Assembly (NCBI GenBank): GCA_003693705.1 | Contig: RBZT01000623.1 | Location: 207,671 to 271,670, forward strand | Reading direction: 5' to 3' | Length of the DNA: 64,000 nucleotides | Source: Polymyxa betae | Taxonomy: Eukaryota > Endomyxa > Phytomyxea > Plasmodiophorida > Plasmodiophoridae | Shown here: in pieces, positions 46,339 through 57,513 of the stretch | How the letters are laid out: every line of letters begins with the position of its first letter | Position numbering within the stretch: the stretch's first letter is position 1 | Made by a program: the position numbers and the translations under genes | Notes under the pieces: model-generated | Told to the model about the DNA's origin: nothing | What the model saw: the letters and a program-made list of their open reading frames with translations, nothing else | Databases searched by the model: none

Positions 46339-46721
46339 AGCCCTTTATCAGTTTCAACGACCATCAGATTGATGCTACAACAATATGGACGTGTGCCGTT
46401 CTAAAAGATATCATTCTTGTTCATACGAAAGTTAGCAAGGGCTCTGAAAAATGCGATCATGGCCGAAAGGCCATTGCAGCAATCATCTTTTATCGATCAA
46501 ACATGACTGATGCATCAATTAAGTCTAGTGGCTTTGCTGAGATATAGAGGAAGACTTGTCTGCAGATAGATTAAAATGGAATGAAGAATGAAAACATGAA
46601 TATGAAAACCCTAGAAAGTGGAGGGCTCTGATAAAGTCTGCGTTGAAGGCTCCCTCTCAACTCAAACAGTCAATTCCATCATTCTGTGTTTCATTATCAT
46701 TTACCACTTCACAATACAGTA
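46339..46721. promoter_or_regulatory. Divergent intergenic region, PTEN fusion / ESCO
   Basis: This 383-bp gap lies between two divergent starts. It contains one AAAACCCTAG word (46605-46614), identical in core to the telo-box-like words found in introns further right. Otherwise no element is recognised. Confidence 0.45.
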
Positions 46722-47673
46722 ATGCCAAAATCAGCCTTTGATGTGCTTATGTCTAACGCTAATCGGTCGGCTGCATCATCCACTATCAGTCGCAGCCGAA
46801 GACCTAAAGCTCATCAACGAAAGCAGCATTCTCTGATTCAGATGAAGCTGGATGTCGGCCAGGCGTCATTGGCCTCGACATCGTGCCCGACCTGCAATAT
46901 GGTGTATCATAAGGGCGAGCCTGAAGATGATCGCCATCATTCCAAATATCATGCACAGTTTATTCAAGGCGTAGATTTTGGCCCAGTGTCTAGATTGAAT
47001 AATGGTAAAGAACTTCAGACAGGTTCGTCGATTGCATTGATCGAGATTTCTACAGTCGATATTTTGTTTAATGTCAAAGGACGATACGATGTAATACGTA
47101 TTCGCTCCCCATTGTCCGACAAAGTGAGTCCTGATTATTGACTAAATGTTTATGCTGCATTGATTTATTTTGATTAGGCGAACAGCGTTCTGAGATTTGC
47201 ATATAAGGACCTTGGAATGGACACGAGGAGGAAACCTGTGAAAGGAGAACAGGTTCGTAAAGAGTTTTCGGCGTCATTGTAACGTTCACTAAACCTAAGC
47301 TTCAAGCTGTATCTAGGCATATCATCAGCGGGGCGTGCTATTGGTTGTGCTCTAATTATTCCATTACAAACGGCATACGTACCGGATGAATCAGTTCGGA
47401 TCAAGACAGAGAAATCCCACGACGTTAGAATTGGTCTAAGTCATTTCATGACAGAAATGCATGTATTAATGAACGTTAGGTGTCGAGCTGATCTGGACAT
47501 TGTCCAGCTTTCGACGGCAGCGTATCGGATCGCAACTGTTGGACGTAGCCCGTGAGCATTTCACATTAGGATTACCGATTGAGAGAAGCGAGATGGGATT
47601 CTCTCAACCGACATCACTGGGTGTACGATTCGCCCGGCAGTATCTTGAATGTCATCAGCTGCTAGTCTATTGA
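46722..47673 (+). CDS. ESCO: Cohesin acetyltransferase, ESCO/Eco1 family
   Basis: Acetylates the Smc3 subunit of cohesin during S phase to establish sister-chromatid cohesion. Four exons encode about 267 aa. The N-terminal segment SAFDVLM resembles a PCNA-docking or short linear motif. Then comes the family zinc finger: QMKLDVGQ, CPTCNMVYHKGEPED, HSKYHAQFIQGVDF. The GCN5-like acetyltransferase core follows (AIGCALIIPL; GVELIWTLSSFRRQRIGSQLLDVAREHF, the acetyl-CoA loop), ending SQPTSLGVRFARQYL, the ESCO C-terminal block. It is short, like yeast Eco1, and lacks the long N-terminal extension of animal ESCO proteins. The next gene begins 24 bp after its stop. Confidence 0.92.
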
Positions 47674-47697
47674 ATTGCGCAGTGTTCGTAATCAATC

Positions 47698-48792
47698 ATG
47701 GCTTCGAGTCATGTCCGGTATATCCTGACACTCGGCGAAGGAGATTTCTCCTTCAGTCTTCATCTGCTGCAGTCATTATTGCCTGGATCTGGCACGCGAG
47801 TGACAGCCACGTCTTTCGATAACCGTGAAGAAATACAGCAAAAATTTGGTGACGATGGCATTCGAATTGTTGATAAAGTCCAGTCACTTGGTGGTCGGGT
47901 ACTTCATCGTATTGATGCTACTCGACTTGATTCGTATCCGGAACTGAGCAGCTGTACATATGACGAGATTATTTTTCATCATCCCCATTGCGGTGTTGAA
48001 GATGCCGAACGACATCGGATTCTTTTAGCTCACATATTTCGGTCTGCTGGTAATTTATTATCGAGACCGAATGGAACTGTGACCATTTCGTTGGCTGGTG
48101 GCCAAGCAGAGAGATGGAGAATTCAAGACCAGGCTGCCATTGCATCTCTTGTTCTCTTGAAAGCTGAGCCTCTAACTGTCTCGTTTAATTGGAGGCGGCA
48201 TCAGGGTCGCTCGTTCCAGCATATTCATCGCGGCAATGATGCCATTTTACAGTCATCCACCTCTTTCACGTTTGGACATCAATGCCGATTAAATGAAAGT
48301 ATTGTTTGGAATGACCTGCTTGTATCTGCTCCAACTGAAGCACCACCTATGTTTGAGTGCAATCTGTGTCATAAATCTTACAAGACAGCTCAAGGTCTCC
48401 GAACACATATTCGGGCTACCCATTGCGATCCAACGCCAGAGATTCCCAGCTCCAAAGTCACTTGTGACCAATGTTTTCGCGAGTTCAATGATGAGTCTTC
48501 TCTCAAGCTGCATCAACTGGCTAAGCATGGCTCCGACCCTGATATTAAACCAGATTGGTATCGTTGCGCTCAGGAAGAAGATCGGAAAGAATCTGCATTC
48601 GTATCATGCTCTATATGCCGAAGGTCGTTCGCCAGTATGGATCTGTTTCAAAAACACATTGAGAATTTGCAGCCAGCTGCCCCATTATCTGTATTCTGTG
48701 ATCTATGCAGCAAAATGTTTACCAGCCGGCATTCTTTAAGGCAGCATTCGCTCCATTGTCGATCCCGAAATGTTTCAAATAAATGCAGTTGA
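47698..48792 (+). CDS. BMT5-like (DUF2431) methyltransferase fused to C2H2 zinc fingers
   Basis: Intronless, 364 aa. Residues 1-190 match the BMT5/FDXACB1 family of Rossmann-fold rRNA uridine methyltransferases: ILTLGEGDFSFSLHLL (SAM loop), VTATSFDNREE, FHHPHCGVEDAERHRILL and GTVTISLAGGQAERW. The yeast member makes m3U in 25S rRNA in the nucleolus. Residues 218-355 carry four zinc-finger units: two clear C2H2 fingers (CNLCHKSY...HIRATH; CDQCFREF...HQLAKH), one lacking its last His (CSICRRSF...HIENLQ), and a final unit with tight His/Cys spacing (CDLCSKMF...HSLHC). The fingers may add RNA or DNA targeting. The start lies only 24 bp after the ESCO stop on the same strand. Confidence 0.88.
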   Translation: MASSHVRYILTLGEGDFSFSLHLLQSLLPGSGTRVTATSFDNREEIQQKFGDDGIRIVDKVQSLGGRVLHRIDATRLDSYPELSSCTYDEIIFHHPHCGVEDAERHRILLAHIFRSAGNLLSRPNGTVTISLAGGQAERWRIQDQAAIASLVLLKAEPLTVSFNWRRHQGRSFQHIHRGNDAILQSSTSFTFGHQCRLNESIVWNDLLVSAPTEAPPMFECNLCHKSYKTAQGLRTHIRATHCDPTPEIPSSKVTCDQCFREFNDESSLKLHQLAKHGSDPDIKPDWYRCAQEEDRKESAFVSCSICRRSFASMDLFQKHIENLQPAAPLSVFCDLCSKMFTSRHSLRQHSLHCRSRNVSNKCS

Positions 48793-48946
48793 GATTTGCA
48801 TGTTTATGTTACATTTATTGACTTGGAGCGCGGCCTCGAACACTGAACAATTTGAAGTTGAACGTTCGTCATCTTGAATACCGGTACAGGAAAGTCACTG
48901 CTCAAAATCAAATTAGTGGCTGGGCATTCTATCATCAAATGAGATA

Positions 48947-51900
48947 ATGTCACTTGCATGCGCTGCTCGGTTCCATCAGCAATGGGACCGCTTGCTTCAA
49001 CTGAGCCAGGAATTGCCGGACGCAAGTCCCGAGCAACAGGCGGCCCAAATCTGTGTCCAAGCCGATCTGGCTCTGTTCAGAAAAAATGACCCAGATTTGG
49101 CTCGGTCACTGTATATGCAGGCTATCGACCTGTCGCCGTCCATTCCTGTTAGTCACGTTTATCTTCGTTAAGAACTATTTTCTTTTCAGACATGTCGCGT
49201 ATATGTTCGCATTTTTAACCAAATCAATAGGATTCAAGACTAAGATTGGCTTGTATGGCTTTATTTCAAGACGGAAAACTCAGCTTCGATGGTACATTTT
49301 TTTTCATTTCAGTTTGGTTTTTTACTGATAACTGTAATCGATATCAATTCGCTTCATCCTGAGGAATTCGCACTCGACTCGCCTTTGAATTTGTGTTTTT
49401 TGGCGGTTTTCTGATTATCCAGACAGGCAGCGGGCATCCCAGTTGTGGGCTGGCAAATTTAACTTCATCCCTCATTGATGAAGCGTATAGCTGGCTCGTT
49501 TCTGTAAAAGTACCTGAGCAATCCAATTCGCGATTCGCTTCAGGTAAATTAGCTCTTTTAGCTTTCCCTACAAAGATGGTATTTTTCAACGCTCCTTGCA
49601 GATCTAGCGCAGGCTCCATACAGATGGATTCTCATGGCATACTCAATTTATCTTCGTGCTCTAATTGAGGAACATAGAGGGGAATGGCAAGCTGCCGGCC
49701 AAACTTACTCTGATATCTGGACCTTATTGGTTTCGCCTGTGCTGAATAGTTTGGCAATGCCTTCAGCTGCTGGAGCTACGCCTGACATAGCTGCTGCTGA
49801 TCCGCATCGTATAACACAAGTATCTAACTGTAGGTGTCCATTTCATTTGTTTGCCACTATCAACTATTGCTTTACCTTTCCGTTTAATGGGCAGGATATT
49901 GCTAAAATTATCAGCAGTAATTATCGCTGTGCTCGCTGGAAGGTGCCGAGTCTTTTTGCGTCTCAGACAGTTTGATCGATTCTTGGATGCTGCTCGACGC
50001 TGGTGCCGGTTTGATGGAGATCTAGCAGCAGCGCCCCGAGTGCATTTAGGATTCTGCCAACGATTTGCTGAAATGTTGGTGTTCTACAACTTAAGCCTCT
50101 ATCAACTTTACAGCAGCGAAACTAATCGAAAAGTGAGCATACGACATCTGGTTATGGTTTTAGAGTATCTCTCATACAGTCGACGTAGACTCGTTGTGAT
50201 TTTCGCTCACCGTTGGAAGAAGCTGCTTTTCTATTATGGCTGGTTTTAGAACGTGTCCATTCTGAATTTCCAGATCTTGAGAATGATCTGGGACGCTCAA
50301 CTCTTGTTACAGCACGATTGCTGTTATCTGTTTGTGATCAGTTTTCTGCCATTGCGGATCTGTATCGGGATGACATTGCTCTTGACCTTTCTAATCGGGA
50401 ATTATGGTATTGTGCACGTTTCTTATGAAGGTCAACTTTTTAATACATTGCTATCAGGTTCATTCGCAGTTTGGCGTTATACTGCTCAGAAAGTTACACT
50501 GAATCATACTTAGCAGTCAAATCAGCGATTAGACTCCATCCAAAGGGAGTCGAACAGCTCCTGTTTGCATCGAAATTACTGCTCTATCACTTATCGAATG
50601 CAAAGCAAGCTATGAAGGTTCATTCTCTGTCGTGGATTGGTTCTTAACCCATTAATTTAATGTAGTTTGCCGAGGATGCCTTAGGATGCTGCCCCAAATC
50701 AAGCCACTTAAGGGCATCTTGTCATTTTCTTTGCGGGTCGGCATCCAGTCGTCTTGCATATGAGGTTCTCAAAATGTTGATTTTGGAGTTAATTCCATCA
50801 TGTTGCATCAGCTTAATCTTTTTCGCGTCCGTTTCTGTTCTAAAACGTAGCCTGTCTCATTTTCAACTCAGGTTTGGACATTCTCCCGCCGGAAGCATTT
50901 ACAGCAAGAGGCGCTGAAGCAATCAATCGAAGCTGCGAAATACCAGCCGAAAAATCAAAAATTCATCTTTAGCGTTGCTACTGTGCAAGCTGATATCAGA
51001 GAAGTATATAACGAGCCTTCCGTTGGCTTCGCTTTCTCACTGCTGGCATAGATAAACCTCGCTATTCGGCTGACAAAACAGAGTTTGTCATTCAATTCAT
51101 CGCATTTTGAATCATGGCATCTCATGGCTTTATTGTTTACTTCCCAAAAACTGTACGATGAAGCATTACAAGTCTGTAACGCTGGGAGCTCTGAATGTCA
51201 TGGTTCACATACTCTGTATGTGCTTTTGTTAACTCCAATCTGGTTTTGACCGAACGTCTAGTAACTTTTTGTTCACACAATGTAAGATTCTTACAGGACA
51301 GCTTTTATTCGAAGACCTGTCTCCCATAGAACAGAACATTCTGGTTAGCCGCGCCCTTGACTCGTTCCAAAAACTGTTTTCTAAAGGGCTTGTCGCCAAT
51401 GAGCAACTTAAATTTGTTAGTATTGGACCGTATCATTCGTGTCCGCTTCTTTTCCGCCCAACCGATGTTGACGTTCCCGTCACTGTAACCCAACAAGCTT
51501 TGGCTGCCAAGCCACGAAATGGTAAATGCGGTTTTATGATATGTTATAATGTTAGAACAGATCTTGACTTTATGTCTAGCTTTACAAAGTCTTTGCAGTC
51601 CTGCTTTCAGATATGATGATCCTGATTCTCTAAGATACCGTGCTGTCCTAGCTTTGGTTGATCTCTATGCTTTTGTCGCCAGGACACCGTCTTTGAACTT
51701 ATCTGATGCAATCCCAATCGCTTATTCGTGTCTTGACTATCTCATCGGCCTCGGATCCGCATCGTGGCTTCCAGATATTTATGTTAAGGTAATGTGGAAA
51801 TTTTGATGAAGTATGTTCCAAATCTGATATCGAATTAGTTAGGCGAGTTAAGCGAGCAAAATGGAGATCTTCTCACTGCATTATCACATTATGAGCTGTC

Positions 51901-52266
51901 TTTATCGTTCGATGGCCAGCACACCGAAGCTCTTGTTCGTATCGGAGCCCTGCATAATAAGGTCTACCTAAAGGAAAGCTGACTCTCTTGCATCGTCTTA
52001 CAATGGCTCAGATGCAAAAACCCGTTATCGCCCATGAGTATCTCCTAACTGCTCTTCGTATTGATTCTACACTACATGATGCATGGTATCAGTAAATATC
52101 CTCATTCGAAGGACAGCATTTCTAATGAATGATTAGGCTAGAGATTGGTCAAATACTGCATGGGCAGGGCAAGTATGATGCTGCTAGTGAAGCTATAGTA
52201 ACAGCTTTGGAACTGGAAAGGACAGCTCCTGTTGAGTCGTTCTATGCTGTAGCAAGATCTGTATGA
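48947..52266 (+). CDS. TTC7: TTC7/Ypp1-type TPR protein (PI4-kinase scaffold)
   Basis: TTC7 holds PI4-kinase III alpha at the plasma membrane with EFR3 and FAM126. Many short exons encode a TPR-rich protein of roughly 800 aa. The opening (SLACAARFHQQWDRLLQLSQ) fits the TTC7 N-terminal helical region. Around 50.2-50.4 kb there is EEAAFLLWLVLERVHSEFPD then DLSNRELWYCARF, matching the family blocks before the C-terminal TPRs. The last exons give ENGDLLTALSHYELSLSFDG, HEYLLTALRIDSTLHDAWYQ and ASEAIVTALELERTAPVESF...VARSV, the characteristic TTC7 ending. APC7 was considered, but the ending favours TTC7. Exon edges in the middle were not all resolved. Confidence 0.82.
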
Positions 52267-52723
52267 AGATCATCAATTTACTTGAAACAACATCCTTGTT
52301 TAATGTGCAATTATAAATTTATTCATTTCATGAGTTTTGAAATTTTCGACTGTTTGAACCGTATGTCAACTGATACGTATGCGAATATGATTTCTCATAG
52401 ATCCTAACAACACTTTCTGTTAATCAGCAGATTGATTGACTACTGAGCCATTCAAATGGAACAAGGCGTTGTCTTCTGCCTTCACACACATTCAACAAAA
52501 CACATCCCATACTCGAGTCTATAATATTTCATCAACTCTCATCTGTTGACTTCATTCATTTCATTGCTTTGATACAAATCAAGGCCTCTGTTTTGAATAT
52601 TGGTTTGAGATGGGTTTAAATACTGGGCGGTTGGAACAGATTTTCGGCTGATTAACGAGATCTAGTACGCGTGCCAATATCTGGTGTAGAAATGATCTAG
52701 ATTGACATGGTTATTGCATAATT
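52267..52723. other. 457-bp intergenic spacer
   Basis: This AT-rich spacer lies between the TTC7 stop and the chitin synthase start, with no open frame of note, no repeat and no RNA gene that I can see. It should include the TTC7 3' end and the chitin synthase promoter. Confidence 0.5.
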
Positions 52724-55410
52724 ATGGCTCAAGGTCATATTCAAGCTCTACATGATATCGATCTTGAAGCACATCGTTCTGAGAAACACTTTCGGATCGA
52801 TGATGATGATGTTGACGGTCTCAGCGAATCCGCTATCGATCCAATGGAAGCTCGATTCACGATTGTAGATGAAGAGAAGATGCAGCTTGTAATGACATAA
52901 TACTTGACAATATGTTGATGATTAATGATTGTTATAGGGTCCATCTAATCGTGTTAGTGATTTTGTATTACGATATATGCCTATTATTGGGGCTCCTGAA
53001 CAATTTAGTGAGAAATATCTATTACGAACTATTGAAAGGAAGTATACAATCAAGACATTGATTGTGATCACTATGTAAGATATATTCATATAGCGAAGCT
53101 AGGCAGGAAATTGATGATATTCTTCCAGGTATAATGAAGGGCCTTCAGAATTGGAGCGAACATTGAAAGGCGTGTGTCGTAATCTGGATCTATTTGTGAA
53201 GAAATTGGGACCATCTGCTTGGAAACAGTTTGAAGTCGCTATAGTTAGTGATGGACGACGTCAATGTAATCCAGCTACATTAGAATATCTAGCTGGTCTT
53301 GGTCTATTTAATGGTGAACATATGTTAGAAGCATTAGAAGTATCAGATCAGATATCTCTCCATCTATTTGAATCAACTGTGGTTCTTAAAGATTCAGTTA
53401 TGACCAATCATAAACCATTACAGGTTATATTGGCATTAAAAGAGGATAATGGAGGCAAACTCGATTCACATCGTAAGTAGACTATCGATATATTCATTCA
53501 TTCAATGAATATGTATGCTATTAGGCTGGTTCTTCAATGCATTTGCTGTACAAACACGTCCTAAATATACCTTCTTATTAGATGTTGGTACTAAACCAGG
53601 CAAAGATGCTATATGGAAATTATACGATGTAATATGAATATAATCTATTCATGTAATATATACTAATTAATGCATATATAAGGCTATGGAACAAGATGAT
53701 CATATTGGTGGATGTTGTGGTGAGATTACAACTCTGGGTAATACTGCATATTGATTGCCAGTTCAAGAGGGGAGTCGTACTTGGTCCCCAGGTATCTGAT
53801 CATGTGCATATAGGTAGTGCTCATATTAATCCCTGGGTGGCAGCACAACAGTTTGAGTATAAGATCTCAACAGTATTGGATAAAGCCATGGAATCATGGT
53901 TTGGATTTATATCAGTATTACCTGGTGCATTTAGTGCATATCGTTATGAAGCTATAGAAGGAATGCCATTAGCTAAATACTTCAAACAGATCAATACTCC
54001 TGTTAAAGATTTAGGTATACAGGGTCCTATGTAATGCATTGTGTCATTATATTGATTATATATTGTATTAGGACCATTTCAAGGCAATATGTATCTAGCT
54101 GAAGATCGAATATTATGTTTTGAAGTATTAGCACATAAAGATGCAGCTTGGACATTACGATATATAAAGAATGCTATAGCTGGTACAGATGTACCTGAGA
54201 AATTAACTACTTTAATTAGACAAAGACGTCGTTGGCTTAATGGTAATCATTAGACATAGATTATCATATGTTATACTTAGATCTATTACAAATAGGTTCA
54301 TTATTTGCTACAGTCTATGTAATAGCGAATTTCACTCAATTCTGGCATGAATCTCGTCATTCGTTGAGATTTAAATTCTGGATCTCCATTCTATTTGCAT
54401 TCTACGCCATGTCTCTGGGTTTAACATTCTTCCTACCTGCCAACTTTTATCTCATGTTCCATTTCGCTGCCAATAATGTCTCCAGTGATTCCCTCATCTT
54501 CAACTTACTTGAATATGTGTTCTATTACATTACTGTTATTCAGATTGTATTAGCAATGGGTAACAAACCTCAACAGATGGAACTCATGTATTTTATGAGT
54601 GCTATTGGATATGGAGTATTCTTCTTCTTCACTATTGGATTATCATTCAAGTACATTCTAACAGTCACCTATATAGGTTCAGTATATAACATCCCCAATC
54701 TCCTATATATTGCTAACATCTATTTGTTGATATTACAGGTGGGAATGACTCCATGTTTAGTGCTCAATCATTAGCATCTATTGGTACAGTTGGTACATAT
54801 ATATTATCAGCTTTATTACATCAAGAATTAGCACCTGTATTAGCATCAATATTACAATATTTCTTCATGCTGCCAACATTCATGATAGCATTCCCCATAT
54901 ATTCCTTCTGTAATATTCATGATATTAGTTGGGGTACAAAAGGTGTTGAACATTCTATATCACATAAGACTAATAGGTATTGCAATTAAATGATTATTGG
55001 TACAAAATGGTGATATTATTTACAGATTGGAACGTGAAGTAGCTGAAGCTGAGATGGAACGTCGTCGTAAAGACCTGCGCGAGACTGAATCAAGATTTAA
55101 GATCTTCCGATCATATCTTGTAATAGGTTGGGTAGCAAGTAATTGTTTATTTGCAGGACTTATTATGAATATTACATCAGCAACGAGTTAGTATTGAGAT
55201 ATTTATCACATTCATATTATGAATTGATTATTAACAGGTCTCACTAATTATCTTGATGCTATGTTGGTGATCTTCTTTGGATTCAACATGTTCCGATTAA
55301 TATTCTCTACATTATATATATGGAGTAGATTCTGGGCTGCTATTAAACATATATTGAGATTTGGGTCGAGATCTCCATCACAACCAGCAGCAGTACACAA
55401 CAATGCATGA
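52724..55410 (+). CDS. Chitin synthase (GT2), division I-like
   Basis: Polymerises GlcNAc from UDP-GlcNAc at the plasma membrane. Several exons with short introns encode roughly 740-750 aa. After a short acidic N-terminus come the canonical blocks: [21 protein letters not shown] (joined across an intron), [62 protein letters not shown] (EDR motif, about 54.1 kb) and QRRRWLNG (catalytic motif, about 54.22 kb). At least six hydrophobic segments follow between 54.27 and 55.3 kb. There is no myosin or MIT domain at the front. Codons are very AT-rich. Its stop is 17 bp from the stop of the convergent ankyrin gene. Confidence 0.95.
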
Positions 55411-55427
55411 TACAGCATCACATTCAT

Positions 55428-57407
55428 CTAATAAACAGCAGATCGGATACGTCGGGGACCAGTACGGCCGCAGAATGGAACCAGTCGTGATTTGATTTGT
55501 TCGTGAGTAGCACCAGCTGCTAATAGAATAGATTCAACTTGATAATTGCCATATGCACGAGCATAGAATAGAGCTGTGAATCCTGTGAGCAGTGATTAGT
55601 GTTGGGTTTAGGGTATTAGGGTTTCAACAGATACATACCTGATCTATCATGTTTATTGATATCAACATGAGCATCAACTAATGCATTAACAGTATCTGAA
55701 TTACCAGATCTAGCAGCATACATAAGAGCAGTCTTGCCCATCATATCAGTTATATCTGGATCATGCTCATATGATTGTATCAATAAGGCCATAATAGATT
55801 GATTAGATATACGAGCAGCAGTATGTAATATATGAGATGAGATCTCTGCATGAAATCTTACAAGTATATGCAGAGCTTGTATATCTAATGTGTATATACA
55901 TGATCCTAATGCTGACATTCCATATTCATCAATATCATCTATATTGGCACCTGATTCTAATAACATCTCTATAGCAATATGATTCTAATATATCACAATC
56001 AGTATTATAATCATACATTCACATCTATACGTAATACATACATGACATTCAACAGCTGCATGTAATAAAGATCTACGTCCTGGGCCAGTATGGTTCGGGG
56101 AATGTCCTCGATCTAATAATAAACGTAGAACTCGATTCGACTGATTAATGATAGCAAAGAATGCAGGAGACCATGGATTAGATACAGATGTTCCATATAG
56201 ATTAGCACCACGATCACAGAGAGCTTGTACGACCTGGATATTATCACGTGTAGCAGCGAAATGCATTGGTGTTAATAGATCGTGATCAATAGAATTAGGA
56301 TCAGCACCACCATCAACTATATATAAACAATTATATTGCTGATGATACTGATGTAATGATATTGTATTACCTAATATATGTACAGCATGTATAGCATTAT
56401 CATGTATATAATTAGCAGTATGATGTAATGGTGTTAGCCCAGATGTATGACCAATATAATTAGGATTAGCACCTGCTAATATTAGATCATGTATAATCTG
56501 TATATGACATCTACCAGATGATATCTGTAAACATGTCATACCTGTAGATATACAGATTATATCTACATCATATCCATATAATAATAGAATTGATTGAATA
56601 TCACCATGACATTGTCCTGAATATGTACTAGATGATTGACATAATAATGGTCCTATTAGATCAGTATTTGGTTGTAGACCAGGATCTGCACCATGCTCTA
56701 TTATTACACATAATATATCATTAATATCATAATACACATTGCATCTATAACATACCTAGAGCAAACTGAAGCAATTGACGACGACATTGTCGATCATATT
56801 CATTAGCATGTTCTAAATCTCCATCATAGAATATTGATGATTCCCATACAAATTTGTCACGAATTAGATCAATTAGTCTCGAATGCCATGCAGCATCAGC
56901 AAGTGAATTATCACGAATGAAATTGAGAAATTGTGCAGAATCTTGAGCCATGAATCGATTTGCCACCTAAACTCGTGTTAATATAAATATATTAGATACA
57001 TATTCAATATATACATGATCAGTACAAATACGTTGTATATCATCACGAGATTGCGAATATTGAGCTCCATCTTGTATGAATTGATTCCATTGTGACCAGA
57101 GACAATATCGAATACAATAAGCTAAACTAAGACCGTCCGTCTCATCTACACGATATGATTGCAGCAGAGCCAGTACGACCGGCAGGCGGTATGCGACTGG
57201 AATACGATCTGGTCGTAATCTTGCATATCGATATGGTCCATATTTGAATATGAGACTATTAATATATGAATGTGATATTGCTGTATGACGATCTATTAAA
57301 GATATATTCATAAATCGACATGATTGAAATACACATTCAACATCTATTAATGTCAAATAATCACCAAGGATTAGAGACACGATTTCACTCGGCAGATGGG
57401 CCAGCAT
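55428..57407 (-). CDS. F-box-like plus ankyrin-repeat protein
   Basis: The start ATG is 57407; the frame open to 57422 begins with GTG and was not used. Exon 1 (57015-57407) opens MLAHLPSEIVSLILGDYLTLIDVECVFQSC, an F-box-like motif (substrate-adaptor module of SCF ubiquitin ligases). Exon 2 begins at 56966. From about residue 200 come ankyrin repeats: EHGADPGLQPNTD (joined across an intron), LAGANPNYIGHTSGLTPLHH, VDGGADPNSIDHDLLTPMHF, CDRGANLYG, LDRGHSPNHTGPGRRSLLHA, LESGANIDDIDEYGMSALGS and a last repeat DRSGFTALFYARAYGNYQVE. The C-terminus is basic and ends AVY. F-box/ankyrin combinations bind targets for ubiquitination or act as effector-like proteins in some parasites. AT-rich codons. Confidence 0.85.
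55604..55624. repeat. Telomere-like words inside an intron
   Basis: The intron before the last ankyrin exon contains three GGGTTTA/GGGTAT(TA)-type units in a row (TTTAGGG, TATTAGGG, then TTT). It is a short interstitial telomere-like tract; see also 59262-59276 and 58363-58371. Confidence 0.7.
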
Positions 57408-57513
57408 GGCGAGCAAATACACAATACAATCGTATGGGTTGTAATGAGTATTATTGAATGAGTCATGTATTAGCGATTATTAATCAATTGAGTCATGTTG
57501 ATTATTTATTCAA

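Noticed and set aside
48804-49025. Minus-strand frame of 73 codons overlapping the TTC7 start
   Set aside because: It overlaps the first TTC7 exon, has no recognisable domain and no partner exon upstream.
48947-52266. APC7 (anaphase-promoting complex TPR subunit)
   Set aside because: General TPR likeness only. The N-terminal QWDRLLQL region and the ALELE.TAPVE ending fit TTC7 better.
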